In this document: positions 1 through 11,138 of the stretch, in pieces
Numbering within the stretch: the stretch's first letter is position 1
Layout: each line of letters opens with the position of its first letter
From: Psilocybe azurescens
Lineage: Eukaryota > Basidiomycota > Agaricomycetes > Agaricales > Agrocybaceae
NCBI GenBank assembly: GCA_023853785.1
Contig: JAJIRX010000567.1
Coordinates: forward strand, 1,116,001 to 1,180,000
Direction of reading: 5' to 3'
Length of the DNA: 64,000 nt
Position numbers and translations under genes: made by a program
Notes under the pieces: generated by a model
What the model was told of the DNA's origin: nothing
The model's input: the letters and a program-made list of their open reading frames with translations, nothing else
Database searches by the model: none

Positions 1-265
1 TGACTGGGAGAGTTGGCTTGTTTCGTGGGCGGACGAACAGGATTAACGTGAACCTGACGCCTCTATATACGGAGACATTAACTAGGTAGGTGCAATCGCC
101 CCAACTCTCATTTTTCCAATATGTTATAATAGTATGGTTATCACATCGCCCAAATCGACCTCGTCCAGAGAAAACATCTGTAATGTAAAAAATATCTCGC
201 TCGCTATACTACGGTTTGAATGGTTGCAGTATTGTACTAGATCAAACGAATACAAAGAAATGTGA
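1..265. other. Left edge, no gene seen
   Basis: These 265 bases precede the stop of the tRNA isopentenyltransferase gene. Short ORFs here run into that gene antisense or lack coding character. I see nothing to annotate. Confidence 0.4.
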
Positions 266-2132
266 CTATTCTTCAACTTGTCCGCCAGGGTTATCTTCAG
301 GAGTTCTAGTGTATTTTTTATTGGCCTTGCCATTTGACCTTGCCGCCATCCGTCGGTGACTTCTGGTATTCTGATGGATATCCCATTCTGCTCCTTCCTC
401 GATCATGACTGGACGATCTCCCTGGACTGTACACACTGAACATACTCTTCGCTTCCTTGCTTGAAGGACCGAAGTGGGACTGATAAAATATGTCAACTTG
501 AGAGACATTTACGGAGAGAAAGCTTTCTTCACCTGACATCTTTTGGGGCTACGCTTAGCACCTTTGCGGCTGTGTCTGAAAGAGAATTAGGATTTGGCAA
601 CTCTTGCTCGGAAAGAAATGCTGGCGACATCAATTAGTGGACAGTATTCCCTATTTTTTTGAGCCAGACCTACCGTCTTGGATTTGAGTTGCCGGGACCT
701 GCACATTTCTCTCCCAATCGTCGCCCAATACTTGAGGCATCGTCAAATATGGCCGTCCTTGACTTGTCGATGCACGTACCAGTCGCGTCTAAAAGGTACA
801 TATGGACCGTCTTTTCGAAAGTAGAAGCGGCCTCAACGGCAGGAATTAACTTGTTTCGGATCCAAGAAATTTGCCTTTTTGCATACTGCCTTGTAGAGAG
901 TTTCATGCGAAGTACAGCTTCTTTGAAAGCAGATTCTGTAGGCGTATCCAGATAGCCACAGAATTCTTTATAACCTGGTATGCAGAGTCGGTGACAAGAA
1001 TAGTATGAATCTCTTCCAGCATATTACCTATGGCTTGGTAAACACCCAGTGTATAATCCATCTTGATTAGATCCGTTTCTTCGGTCAAAGTATTTGGGGG
1101 TTTATCATCGGCCAATTGGCGTAAACACTTCACCTCATCAAGGAGGCCTTGCTGAGTCGTGTTAGCGGCAGTAGTAAAAAAAAAGCGTTGTACGCACCGA
1201 AATCATGTCGTCTACACGGCTGTCAAGTCTTCCACCTAGCTCCAATGGTTCTGAATATAACCAGAAACATAATGTACAAAATCTGCAGCATTTTCAGCAT
1301 TGAGATCGGACTGCAAAAGGATGTCGAAGTGACCTTGGATTGCTGTCTAATGTTGCCCTAGATTGTTCGAGGATGATTTCACTTGGGCGCTTCCCTGATT
1401 CTTTTATAATTTCGAGATTTCTCAGGACCTTTCGCGTGTCCTTCCAGTGCCATCTTTCGGATATGGCAGGATCAAGAATAGACAATAGTTGATGGAGTCT
1501 GAAAGCTTCGTCAGGATCAACTTTTGCAGAAGGGGCTTCAGTCGGGAGATTTTCAAGCAACGACAGAAGTTCCGGAGGCAGGATGAGAACCGATTTTTGA
1601 AGATCTTGAGACCAGCTCTCTTTCGGCGGTTGTCGAGGCCCATCCACTTCCTTCGAGACTAAACGATTCGGGAAAATAAGGTGCTGAATCCAGTATGATG
1701 TTCCCCCCTACGATGATGGGCAACTCGCCGTTCTTATGCATTTGATCTATCTACAGAAAATTTTTGGTACTCATGTCTAACGGTAGCACGCGTAGCACTG
1801 ACCAGCTTGAGAGTATCCTCCACCCATTCACCGACGACGTATTGCTCTCCTGGTTGCTTAAAATCCATCAGCAGATGGGGAATGCCCTGGCGTTCGCCGA
1901 CGGGTACTTTGTTAGTAATAACATCAAGGCCTTTATAAACCTGCATAGAATCCGCGTTTATAATTTTTGCACGTCGCCAGAGAGATTTATTGCTGCTTTG
2001 ATTCAGATGCAAAGCAAGTTCAATAGCCAGTTTTGATTTCCCTACCCCCGTTGTGCCACATATTGTGATAATGGGACGGAGAGCAGCAGACATTTTTGAC
2101 ACACTTGCATCTATGTTCAGCGAACACAGCAT
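266..2132 (-). CDS. MOD5: tRNA dimethylallyltransferase (isopentenyltransferase)
   Basis: This enzyme adds an isopentenyl group to A37 of certain tRNAs. The N-terminus carries the P-loop ITICGTTGVGKSKLA, followed by the family motif INADSMQVYKGLDVITNK and then PIIVGG. The C-terminus has the eukaryotic C2H2/matrin-type zinc finger (CSVC...H...H near 350-460). Six or more short introns are visible, for example at about 960-1013. Two in-frame ATGs exist, at 2132 and 2093. The second begins MSAALRPII directly before the P-loop; the first adds 13 residues. A C6 run at 1703-1708 is one base too long: after VGG the frame breaks, and deleting one base restores the expected SYWIQHLIFPNR. The gene diverges from the uL15m gene. 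The family assignment is firm; some exon edges are approximate. Confidence 0.9.
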
Positions 2133-2377
2133 TCAGTAGTCACTGGTTAAGAGAAGCAGGCTGGAGTACGCTGGAGTTGAAAGTTTGAGACTTCGAGTTG
2201 ACAAGATGCTCCGGGACGAAGCGGACCGATTTGGGTGCCAGAAAAAAATGCCGTGTTAGGAAGTAGTATCCGCCGAGTCCTCCTTCATCAACCGCAACAC
2301 GTCGAATTTCAGCGATAGTATACCTTTGGACCTCTCCCTTATCTTTGATTCATAGTTTTAAAGCCATAAGTCTCATT
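2133..2377. promoter_or_regulatory. Divergent promoter region, tRNA isopentenyltransferase / uL15m
   Basis: These 245 bases separate two diverging start codons and hold no credible coding sequence. They must contain both promoters. I see no convincing TATA box or named motif. Confidence 0.5.
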
Positions 2378-3331
2378 ATGGCCTCCAGGATTAGCGCGGC
2401 GCGTGTTACACTTGCCAACTTGAAACCTGCTCCTGGGTCCCAACATAGCGTCAGTTATCCCTCATTTATTAGGTGCTTCGTGACTCAACAGTTTCTCTCA
2501 GCAAAAGCGTGTTGGAAGAGGTCAAGGCTCAGGCTACGGAGGAACGGCAGGTCGTGGTGCAAATGGTCAGAAGTCACGTTCTGGTCCTGGAATCAAGGCA
2601 GGATTCGAAGGTGGACAGACACCCATCACAAAACTATTTCCCAAACGTGGTTTTGTGAACCAGTACGCCGCTTCAGACAATTATTTAAACTCCCGGACAC
2701 TAACAAGATGAACTTTCATAGTAACGAGAAAACCTATGCTCCCATAAATCTTGACAGGATTCAGCATTGGATAGACCAAGGACGGTTAACATCATCTCCA
2801 AGCAATCCCATTACCGCCAGGGACTTACTTAAAAGTGGGTGTATTCACAACGTACACGATGGAATCAAGATTTTGGGAGACGTATGTGGACAAACACACA
2901 ATTTGGCAATGACTTCCTATTCACAAGGCATATGTTATAGGGAGTCGAACATTTTCATACCCCGATATATGTCATCGCTTCACGCGCGAGCAAGAGCGCC
3001 ATTGAAGCTATAGAAAAGAATGGCGGAAAGGTCGTCTGCAAATACTACAATACTCTCGCCCTCCAAGATTGTGTTGAAGGCCGTGTTGACAGAATAGCGG
3101 CTGCGCCGACGCGTCGAGAAGATATCAGTAAGTTGGCAACGGTTTTCCCCATGTTAATAGGCTAATGATTATTACCCATCAGTTTGGTATGGCAAACACA
3201 GAAATCGTGGCTTCATGTCGTCCGAGACCCTCAAAGTTTTGGAAGGAATGCCATTTGTTGAGGAGCGATGGAAACTGTTGTCGAGCGAATTGGGTAAATG
3301 GAGGGAACAGGAAATTGAAGAAAAGAAGTAA
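2378..3331 (+). CDS. MRPL10: Mitochondrial large-subunit ribosomal protein uL15m
   Basis: This is the mitochondrial member of the uL15 family. Exon 1 ([19 protein letters not shown]) looks like a short presequence and ends at 2449. After an intron of about 50 nt the signature appears: [18 protein letters not shown], then [30 protein letters not shown] and [17 protein letters not shown]. Further introns lie near 2662-2720, 2887-2940 and 3128-3182, all GT-AG. The frame is intact throughout. The stop at 3329-3331 is only nine bases from the stop of the converging PRP38 gene. Yeast naming (MRPL10) is by family; I did not run a search. Confidence 0.92.
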
Positions 3332-3340
3332 AGTACACTG

Positions 3341-4387
3341 TTAAAGGTTTACATCCACCTCCATATTATTTTCATTACTTCCACTGGGCGATGGAGAGCG
3401 GGACAGTGATCTGGAAGGACTGCGAGAAACGTATCTTGAGCCATCTTGCGATGCTGGGCTTCTACTGCGACCAGAACCCCCGCTTCTGGCCGGGCTACCA
3501 CTTCTTCTACTTCTACTGAGGCTTCTGCTTCTGCTCGGACTCCTGCTTGGACTCCTGCTCCTACTCTTACTTCTGCTCCTGCTCCTACTCCATTCTCTGT
3601 CTTTTTCTTGGTCACTGTCACCTTCCATAGCCGCCAACAGTCTGCTTTTTTCGGGGGCCGAGGTCGCCATTCTCCTCTAACACTTGTCGTTTGGCTAGCC
3701 GAGGCATAATGATGTCGCAAACTCTTTCTTCAGTTAATAGGCTGTAAATGAATTCATCCATAAAAACCAAAGAGTACCCGGCTATATAATTACATGAGAC
3801 CAGAAAAGGCGATGAAATAAATCAACTCATACCCATATTTCTCAGGCGTAGCTTTCTGTAATCTTTTAGTAACGGTTCCAACAGCTCGTAGACGTCCACG
3901 GCACGGAATGTCATCCGAATATAGAGAGCTGCAAGTGCTCTCAGATACCTGAACGATAAATCAATGGTGTTCAAATAATATAGATAGGACGAACGTACTT
4001 GAATTCCTCAGCTCTCAAGTACTCGACCAAGATCTCCTTCTCAGGTTGAATTTGCAACAGTTTAAGCAGCAGACATAGAAACTCGGTCGGCTTCTGATTC
4101 CCGTAAACACCACCAATGAATCGGACCTCAATAGCTTTGTCGATGATAGATTCAGCTGAATATATATAATTCTTAGGTCCAGGAATACGAAAGAGACGCA
4201 GAAGGGCAGACCTGTGAGGGCAAAGCAGTGCTCCTTCCAAAATGTGGATTCATAGATTCTGTTTCGTATGACAGTTTCTACTAAAAACTAAACAAATCAG
4301 GAGAGCATTCCTGCTATCAAAGGATGGATATACCTGGGGATTTTGGCCGTGGATGGCTGTCGCGCCGCTAACTGTTGTGTTGGCCAT
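3341..4387 (-). CDS. PRP38: Pre-mRNA splicing factor PRP38
   Basis: PRP38 is a U4/U6.U5 tri-snRNP component needed for spliceosome activation. The protein starts MANTTVSGATAIHGQNPQ. The family core follows: ESIIDKAIEVRFIGGVYG, then QKPTEFLCLLLKLLQIQPEK and YLRAEEFKYLRALAALYIR. The C-terminus (3350-3670) is an arginine-serine domain rich in SRSRSRS and SRSPSRSP, followed by a short acidic tail ending EVDVNL. The RS tail is typical of metazoan and basidiomycete PRP38 and absent from the yeast protein. At least four short introns split it. It converges with uL15m and diverges, with only 50 bp between start codons, from the gene at 4438. The frame appears intact. Confidence 0.9.
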
Positions 4388-4437
4388 GATTAATAGAAAC
4401 TTGAAAGAAGATTGCTGCTACTAGTAATGGACAGACC

Positions 4438-5130
4438 ATGTTTGGCTTTGTGAGGGACACTTCATTTTGACGCAGCGATCACCCCCAAATGACCCATCGG
4501 ATATATCTACATTCGCCGACACCTTCGTTCAGTCTATCCAAGGAGGCACTCATTTGAGTTGAGCTATCTTTTGTGGCCTAAATTATTCGTCTAATGAGCT
4601 AACTCGCTTTTTTGTGGTTTCATTAGGAAAAAGGCTAGGCATAGGAGACACGCCGCCTTTCTTGTCAATGTCTATGTCTTTGCAAACCTCATTTACTGTC
4701 GGGAATGACGCTTTCCGCTCGTTTTTATCAGAGGCTACTGCCTGCCTTCGATGCGCAGTAGGGCCACTTGGCTGTGCAATGCACATGTGTATATCGCATT
4801 TAATACGACAACGTGAATCTTGACTGCCACTGAAGAGTCCCTTGCTCAACCTGGAGACATGAGCCGCATCAATACAGCAATGGGGTTTAAGCCCTTAAAT
4901 TTACAGGATTTATTGACGAGAGTGGGCGGATTCTGGATCAACTTACGGCCGCCGATATTTTTTGTCTTGTATGTTTGTTTTAATGCCCTTTTTCCGACAA
5001 AAAAAAAGCTGAAGAACATCCATTCCATGGAGTACGAGGACAGGCGAAGGCTTATTATGATCCTGGTGTATTTTGTGCAGCACTGGCAAGTCAATGCTTG
5101 CCTTCAGATAGTTCGAGCGGGCTCGGGTGA
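4438..5130 (+). CDS. Unrecognised protein, frame broken by run-length errors
   Basis: No single frame covers this gene, but coding-like segments join into one protein. It starts MFGFVRDTSF at 4438 and continues with DPSDISTFADTFVQSIQGG. An intron of about 70 nt ends at 4626. Next come GIGDTPPFLSMSMSLQTSF and VGNDAFRSFLSEATACLRC, then QPGDMSRINTAMGFKPLNL, then DESGRILDQLTAADIF. After a possible intron (about 4970-5010) it ends HPFHGVRGQAKAYYDPGVF and a stop at 5128. Joining needs one extra base at each of 4465-4468, 4820-4821 and 4913-4914, the same kind of error seen in the neighbours. I do not recognise the family. The alternative is that only the 94-residue ORF from 4859 is real. Confidence 0.45.
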
Positions 5131-5415
5131 TTACGAGTCATGATGGGTCTGACCATCGAACAATAAAATATTGCTGGCTTTTGTAAAGTCTTGTTCTAGC
5201 AAATTGCACCTTCTTCAGTATCACTATATCCTAGAAAGATGTATCTCTAGTTGGTATGATAGTTAAATGGAAATGTGACAAGTGCTGAGGCAGTATTTAT
5301 GTACCGACATGTTGGACTAGTACAATTTGGCCTGACCTGATTTGTCGCTTGTTCCTTACCCTCTTCTCCGTTACCGACGTTTTTCAACGTTTCATCCATT
5401 TCTCCATCTGAGAGA

Positions 5416-8400
5416 ATGGCTACGACGGCGAGCTTGCCACCTTATTTACTGCCAGGTGTCGCCGTGCATCAGCCACCTCATCTTGAGGGCGATGCTAGTT
5501 TTGCTACAGAAATTCTGCCAGGACCTCCGTCTTCCGCTTCTTTGCAACAGAGCTCTTTAAAGCGCGATCCTAAGAAACCCTCGATGACTTATTCCTATCT
5601 TCCACCATCTGATCCTGGATCCACATATTCTGGACTTTCGCATGGGACTTTAATTGGGCAGGGTGACCTTGATGGGCCCCGCTCCAAGCGATCCAGAGTT
5701 GACAAAGGGTGCGTCTCAATTTTACGAGTTTATGCCAAAATATATGCTCATACAATTGTTTTCTAATTTAACCCTATGACCATGCATCCAAATCTTTTGT
5801 TACATTGCGCTTCCTTTTCAACTCGCCAGAGCTGCGACCGGACGTGCACAGCGAGCATCGGCTCGCAATCAAGGCAGCAACACAGCACCTGCTTTGGAAC
5901 CCTCAACTTCTGCGGACCTTGGGACAAACTCCATCACTCACCCCATTGTCGTCGACTTGGATTTGACAACTGGGATCATAGATAAAGAGCTTTCGGTCTC
6001 TCGGTCGAACTCGTCCATCAATTTAGTCGAGCCTCCAGCCGCCCCCAATATGCGTGGCAGACCTAAGAGAAAAGACAAAGGAAAGGCGAAGGAGGCGGAC
6101 ACTCCGCCCCTTCATGTAAAGGAAGAACCAAAAGCATTTTCTCTTCTCACCCCAGAACCGCCGAGTAACCTTGTCAGTCAACCTGCTACTTCTTCCCATG
6201 TCTTTCTCTCACATTTTACACAGCTCAACAACGAGGACCATTGCTCTTCCTGCCGTTCCTATGGGTCTCTGGTTTATTGTGATGGTTGTCCGAGGGCGTT
6301 TCACTTCTGGTGCCTGGATCCTCCTATGGAGAACGTTGATGATGATGGGGACGCTCGGTGGTTCTGTTCCACGTGTGTGGCTCGCAAGGTGATTACAGCA
6401 TCCAATCTGACTTGATCCACTACTCACAACAACAACTCTGGCACCACAGAACCCCCCTCGAAAGCCACCCCCGTCATTGCTATCGGCTGCCATACATCAA
6501 CTACAGACATCAAATCCAGTCGAATTTCAGCTTCCTGAAGATATCAGGACGTTTTATAAAGATGGTGCGCTTGAAACCAGTTTTCATTTACTCCGCGCTT
6601 AAAAAAATGATACAGTTGGCTCTGGACCAAAGGGCAACTACGTCGATACCTCAGAAATTAAGCCTCCTCGCCTAAAGTAATCAATATACTTCTTGTTATC
6701 ACTTAATATATACTGACTCTTCACCCAGCCGCCTTGGCCAACTCGAAGAGCGGGACCCATATCGCCTCCGAGACAGAAATGGAGGCCCTGTCTTATGTTT
6801 TCAATGTGGATTCTCCGCCCTTCCTACTAGCCTTACTGTCGATGCACCTCCAGCAAAGCGACCACGAAGATCGACATCTAAGGGTACTCCTCCGGATGCG
6901 TGGAAAGGCATCGTTTCTTGTGATTACTGTAACCTTCATTGGCACATGGATTGCCTCGACCCCCACTCCTGACTTTACCTCCCTTAAATAAGAAATGGAT
7001 GTGTCCGAACCACGCCGAACGTATTATGGTGAGTTTCCTCATCTCTCGTGTAGCTTAACTGCAATGTCTCATTTCGGACGTTACAGCCACATAAGCGACG
7101 CATACCAAAACAACATGCACCTCCTATAGAAATCACAAAGCCACGACAATTCAACAACGGAAATATCGAAGTTATACACCCAGAATTTTTCTTCTGCCCC
7201 GCCCAAACCGACGGGGAATGTGGATGAGGTGCTTATCAATGGACGTCGATATCGGGTTCCTGAAAGAGTCATCGTCCTTGACTTCTGGAATAAACTCAAC
7301 AAGCACAATGAGCATTCCAACAAGTACGTGAAAGATTCAATGGTATCTCTATTGTACTAAATTTTACCCAGGGAGGTGGAAATCGCTTCTGGAATGTCAT
7401 CTCCTCTCACATCTTTGAGCTCTCTCGACGACTCGGACGACCGCATGATGTCGCCCAATGGACAGGCTAATGCTGAAGTTGATGAAACCTCCGCAGCACA
7501 GGTATCTCGATTTTTTATTTTAACTCTGTCATCTCTCAAGTAAGCTGCAGATACTGTGTGATCTCTCTGTAGCAAGACGATTCGACCATTCCCACACTCG
7601 TGGCACAACCGTTCTGGGAAGAAAGGTGATCGATTGCGCTATCCAGACCGACACCGATCCTCCTAAACCTCCAGCGGCGACAAAGAACAAAGTTGGTCGG
7701 CCCAGAAAGGTACGCCAACATTTTTCACTTATTTTCACATTTTAATGAGACAACATCGATCAGTACCCTATTTCAACGGAGCCGGTAAAAAACGGAGTTG
7801 TGAAAACTCCTGCTGTGAATCGTCCTGCTGAGACCACAACTACAAGTGTTAAGATTTCTGCTTTAAGGAGAAGACGTGCATCTCATCCAAATGTACCGGA
7901 AGCAAGTACGCGAGAATTGCGATCCAGAAGCAGAAATCGCAACAATGACACCCCCTCACAAGTGTATCTTCACGGGTAACAATGTTTTGCACCGTCTGGA
8001 TAGCAAATGTTGATTTTCCTTCCTAGAGCTCTGCTAAGCACGTGGAAGACATGAACAATGGGGCACCCGTCATCACTTCCGCTACCAACTCGAAGGCAAA
8101 AGTCGTCAAGGTCAAGGTCAGAATTGAATTATATTATTTCTATTCCATTCGCTAACTAGTCAAACCAGTTGGAAGAAGATGACAGTCCTTCACTGATGAG
8201 ACCTTCTCTTTCTGAGCTTTCTGCTGCTTCATCGAGCAGTGTTTACAAGGTAAGACTCATTAGTCTCTTCGATATCTCTTATTGCAAAATCAAATACAAT
8301 TGCAGGTACCTCGACCAGTTCGTACCCCGCGTCAGGTGAAAACGAAAGAGGTCGACACTTCGGTTAAGGATATAAAAGAAAAAAAGAGGAAGGAAGAGGA

Positions 8401-8744
8401 AAACGCGAGATGACGAATTACCTGAGGTTGCTGGTGAAAATGGGGCTGAAGCGAATGGTGTGCGAGAAATTCCGAAAGGTGGAAAAGAAGACAAACTGGA
8501 GAAAGGAGAAAAAGCTGAGAAGGGAGCTCGGAAAGTGATACGGACACCAGTTCGTCATGGCCAACTCCATCCAGCCAATCACGACACCACTACTCCTACA
8601 TCATCCTCGACGCAACACAATTCACCCTCCCTTTCAATAACTCCTTCCTTGAAAATTCGTCTCCCTCGGCTCAGCAATTTGAACTTGTCAAGCAACACAG
8701 TAAACTTGTCTAGCACGCACTTAGACACACCGACAAGACGATAA
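5416..8744 (+). CDS. RCO1: Double PHD-finger protein, Rco1-like
   Basis: This is a chromatin reader resembling the Rco1 subunit of the Rpd3S histone deacetylase complex. It starts MATTASLPPYLLPGVAV. The first PHD finger lies at about 6236-6385 (CSSCRSYGSLVYCDGCPRAF, then HFWCLDPPM). The second is at about 6860-7015 (CFQCG, then CDYCNLHWHMDCLDPP and KWMCPNH). Downstream, EVLINGRRYRVPERVIVLDF is a conserved block of this family. The C-terminal third is basic and low in complexity. Three length errors break the frame: C5 at 6960-6964 (one too few), T5 at 7186-7190 (one too many) and A4 at 8400-8403 (one too many). The double-PHD layout and the block after it favour Rco1, but other PHD proteins are not excluded. 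Confidence 0.8.
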
Positions 8745-9123
8745 TATGAATTCACATCGAGCGCAGAACTCGATTTAAATTTTTGTGCACTATTTAGTGG
8801 CCGAAGTGCAGGGTTTTATTATACCCAAATTCTTCTTAAGTCATTCCCAAGTCGAGTTCAGCGATACATTATCATAGATACTGTACCATACGATATTGTA
8901 CTGTTTTTTGTATATTAGTTATTTCAAGAGATGTAATGCAATAGCTCGACAATAGCTAATAATGGCTGGTTACATAATATGTGATCGTCCAATCAAACGG
9001 TCTGTCCACAAATGTTTTTACACTTTGGCGATAACTAGTGTTAGCATTTCCTTCGTCTCACTCAGGGCTTATCTTTTTGTGACATATTACCGTTCACAAG
9101 AACCGTGTTTCTATTCTGAAATA
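8745..9123. promoter_or_regulatory. Intergenic region upstream of GAR1
   Basis: These 379 bases lie between the Rco1-like stop and the GAR1 start. They are AT-rich and hold no supported gene. They should contain one 3' UTR and the GAR1 promoter. I found no named motif. Confidence 0.4.
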
Positions 9124-9972
9124 ATGAGTCGCGGAGGACGAGGATTTGGTGGTGGAGGTCAGTTCATCACGAAAGAAGTTTAAGGTCACTTTTTAATGAT
9201 ATCCTACAGCTCCCCGGGGAGGAGGCAGAGGAGGTTTTCAGCAACGAGATTTCGGCCCTCCGGACCAGGTTTTGGGTGCGCTTTCCATACTTTCTTATAT
9301 TTCGGTAGACTAAACGATTTTGGTTTTAGAAATGGGCACCTTTATTCACGCCGTCGAGGACGAGATGCTGTGTTCCTCGTTAATGCCCGACAAAGTCCCA
9401 TACTTCAACGCCCCAATATATTTGCAAAACAAGTCCCAGATTGGCAAGGTTGATGAAATACTTGGTCCTATAAACGAAGTCTTTTTCTCGATCAAAATGG
9501 GAGAGGGAATGGTCGCAAGTAGTTTCAAAAAGGCGACAAAGTTTACATTGGCGGTGATAAACTTCTACCAATCGACCGATTCCTGCCCAAACCCAAGGTT
9601 GCTGGCGGTATGTGAACTCATATCTTTTGACAGAATGTATGACTAACTAATTTTATTGATAGGTATCACAAGTGAATACCTGATTTGCCTATGTATTTCT
9701 TTCCTTTTACTCATACTAAATGTCACTTTCCAGAACGTGGACGCGGTGGACGAGGAGGACCTCCAGGACGTGGTGGAGGCCGTGGAGCTCCCGGCGGACG
9801 AGGATTTTCACGAGGTGGTGCGAGGGGTGCTCCAAGGGGTGGCCGAGGTAGTAGCAGAGGTTTCCGTGGAGGGGGAGGCCGCGGAGGATTTGACAGTGGA
9901 CGTGGGCGCGGTGGTGGAGGATTTGGTGGACGCGGCGGCGGACGTGGTGGAGGAGGCTTTCGAGGATCATAA
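9124..9972 (+). CDS. GAR1: H/ACA snoRNP protein GAR1
   Basis: GAR1 is a core protein of box H/ACA snoRNPs, which guide rRNA pseudouridylation in the nucleolus. A short N-terminal GGRGFGGGG arm is followed by the central domain: [15 protein letters not shown], then [20 protein letters not shown] and [14 protein letters not shown]. The C-terminal arm (9733-9969) is a long run of RGG repeats. Introns are at about 9156-9210, 9271-9327 and 9609-9732. The frame breaks at A5G2 (9527-9533), which lacks one base: MVASSFK continues in another frame as [21 protein letters not shown]1 is essential in yeast, so this is read as a sequence error. Confidence 0.92.
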
Positions 9973-10112
9973 TGGAGTACCCATAACGTCTCTACATGAA
10001 ATTTTATCGTTTTTGGATCACTGCTCGAGGCTCTTTCAAAAGTACACATTATTACATTACATATATCCAGGTATATTCAATCAGATGACTCTAGCGGGGT
10101 GTGTTGCTACTC

Positions 10113-10945
10113 TCATGGTTTCAGCGATTTCACCTCTCTCGCAATGACCGTGACTCGGTCTCCTCGTTCTTGCTGCTGCGAAATTACCTAAAGTTTGTTG
10201 GTATAAGAAAGAAATGTGACGAGACGAGAGGCCACTCACTTGATCGAGTTCATTGGTCAGTGCGGACGTGTTTTGCAATGATTGCTCAACCCGGTGTTGA
10301 CAATCGACTAAGATTATTATATATAAGGACAAGAAGAACGATGGATGTACAAATTTTCTTGCCGTCTTCTTCAGTGGTAACGTCTTCCTCGGAAACATCT
10401 TCCGATCCAACAGGTAGGAGAATTGCATCGAGTTCTCTATGCTGTTCAAGCAGTGTTGAAACTGTGGATTCTATTTCCATTGGTACAGTTCGTCGTGTTT
10501 CTGCTATACGTTTGTGCCACTGCAACCTAGTGTCAGCCAGAGACCATATACGTCTATCCAACGCTTCGTCGAAGGGCTCCATTTCTGTCGGTCGTGATGA
10601 GAAGCTTTCCACCATGATGAAGGCGTATGAAGCGTACCTCGACCACTTTCGTCAAGTGATTCAAAATTGTTTCCATTAACACGCAGATTTGGCTCTGCAA
10701 GATTAAACGTCCTTTGAATGAACTAAGATGTTCTTGTAGAGATAAGTGTCTAGACATAATGCATTTGGAAAGCATACCTGGTCAAGATGTGCCAATATTA
10801 AGTCTTTTTCCTGCGACGATATGTTAGAGGTTGATATGTATTGTTGCACCTGATCCATAGCGGCTTCTTTGTAATTGTTCTTCATTTTCTGCCAGTCTTG
10901 TACTGAGCCTACAGAAACGCGAGGAAGCTCTTCCCGACTGTCCAT
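10113..10945 (-). CDS. NSL1: Kinetochore protein Mis14/NSL1 family
   Basis: This is a subunit of the Mis12/MIND kinetochore complex, which links centromeric chromatin to microtubule-binding proteins. It starts MDSREELPRVSVGSVQDW. The family pattern is clear after splicing: DQVQQYI, then QRTFNLAEPNLRVNGNNFE, then EPFDEALDRRIWSLADTRL and AETRRTVPMEIES. The last exons read QSLQNTSALTNELDQ and VISQQQERGDRVTVIAREV before a stop at 10113. Introns are near 10725-10781, 10585-10637 and others. An ORF that runs on to 10081 is intronic read-through, not the true end. The frame appears intact. It converges with GAR1 and diverges from the Nudix gene. Confidence 0.82.
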
Positions 10946-11138
10946 GACCGAACTTCTGTCGCGTAGATCATGTCGCGTCCGACAAGAACCAACCTAGCAG
11001 TCACCTGACCTATAATGAGCCGTGGCGCTTGTCAGCTTGGGTTATCACCTCCAATTTATGTTGGGTCGCCGCTTGTGTCTGCGACTTGCTACACTTCCAA
11101 ATTCACCAACTATTATAAAACGAACCTATCAATTCACC

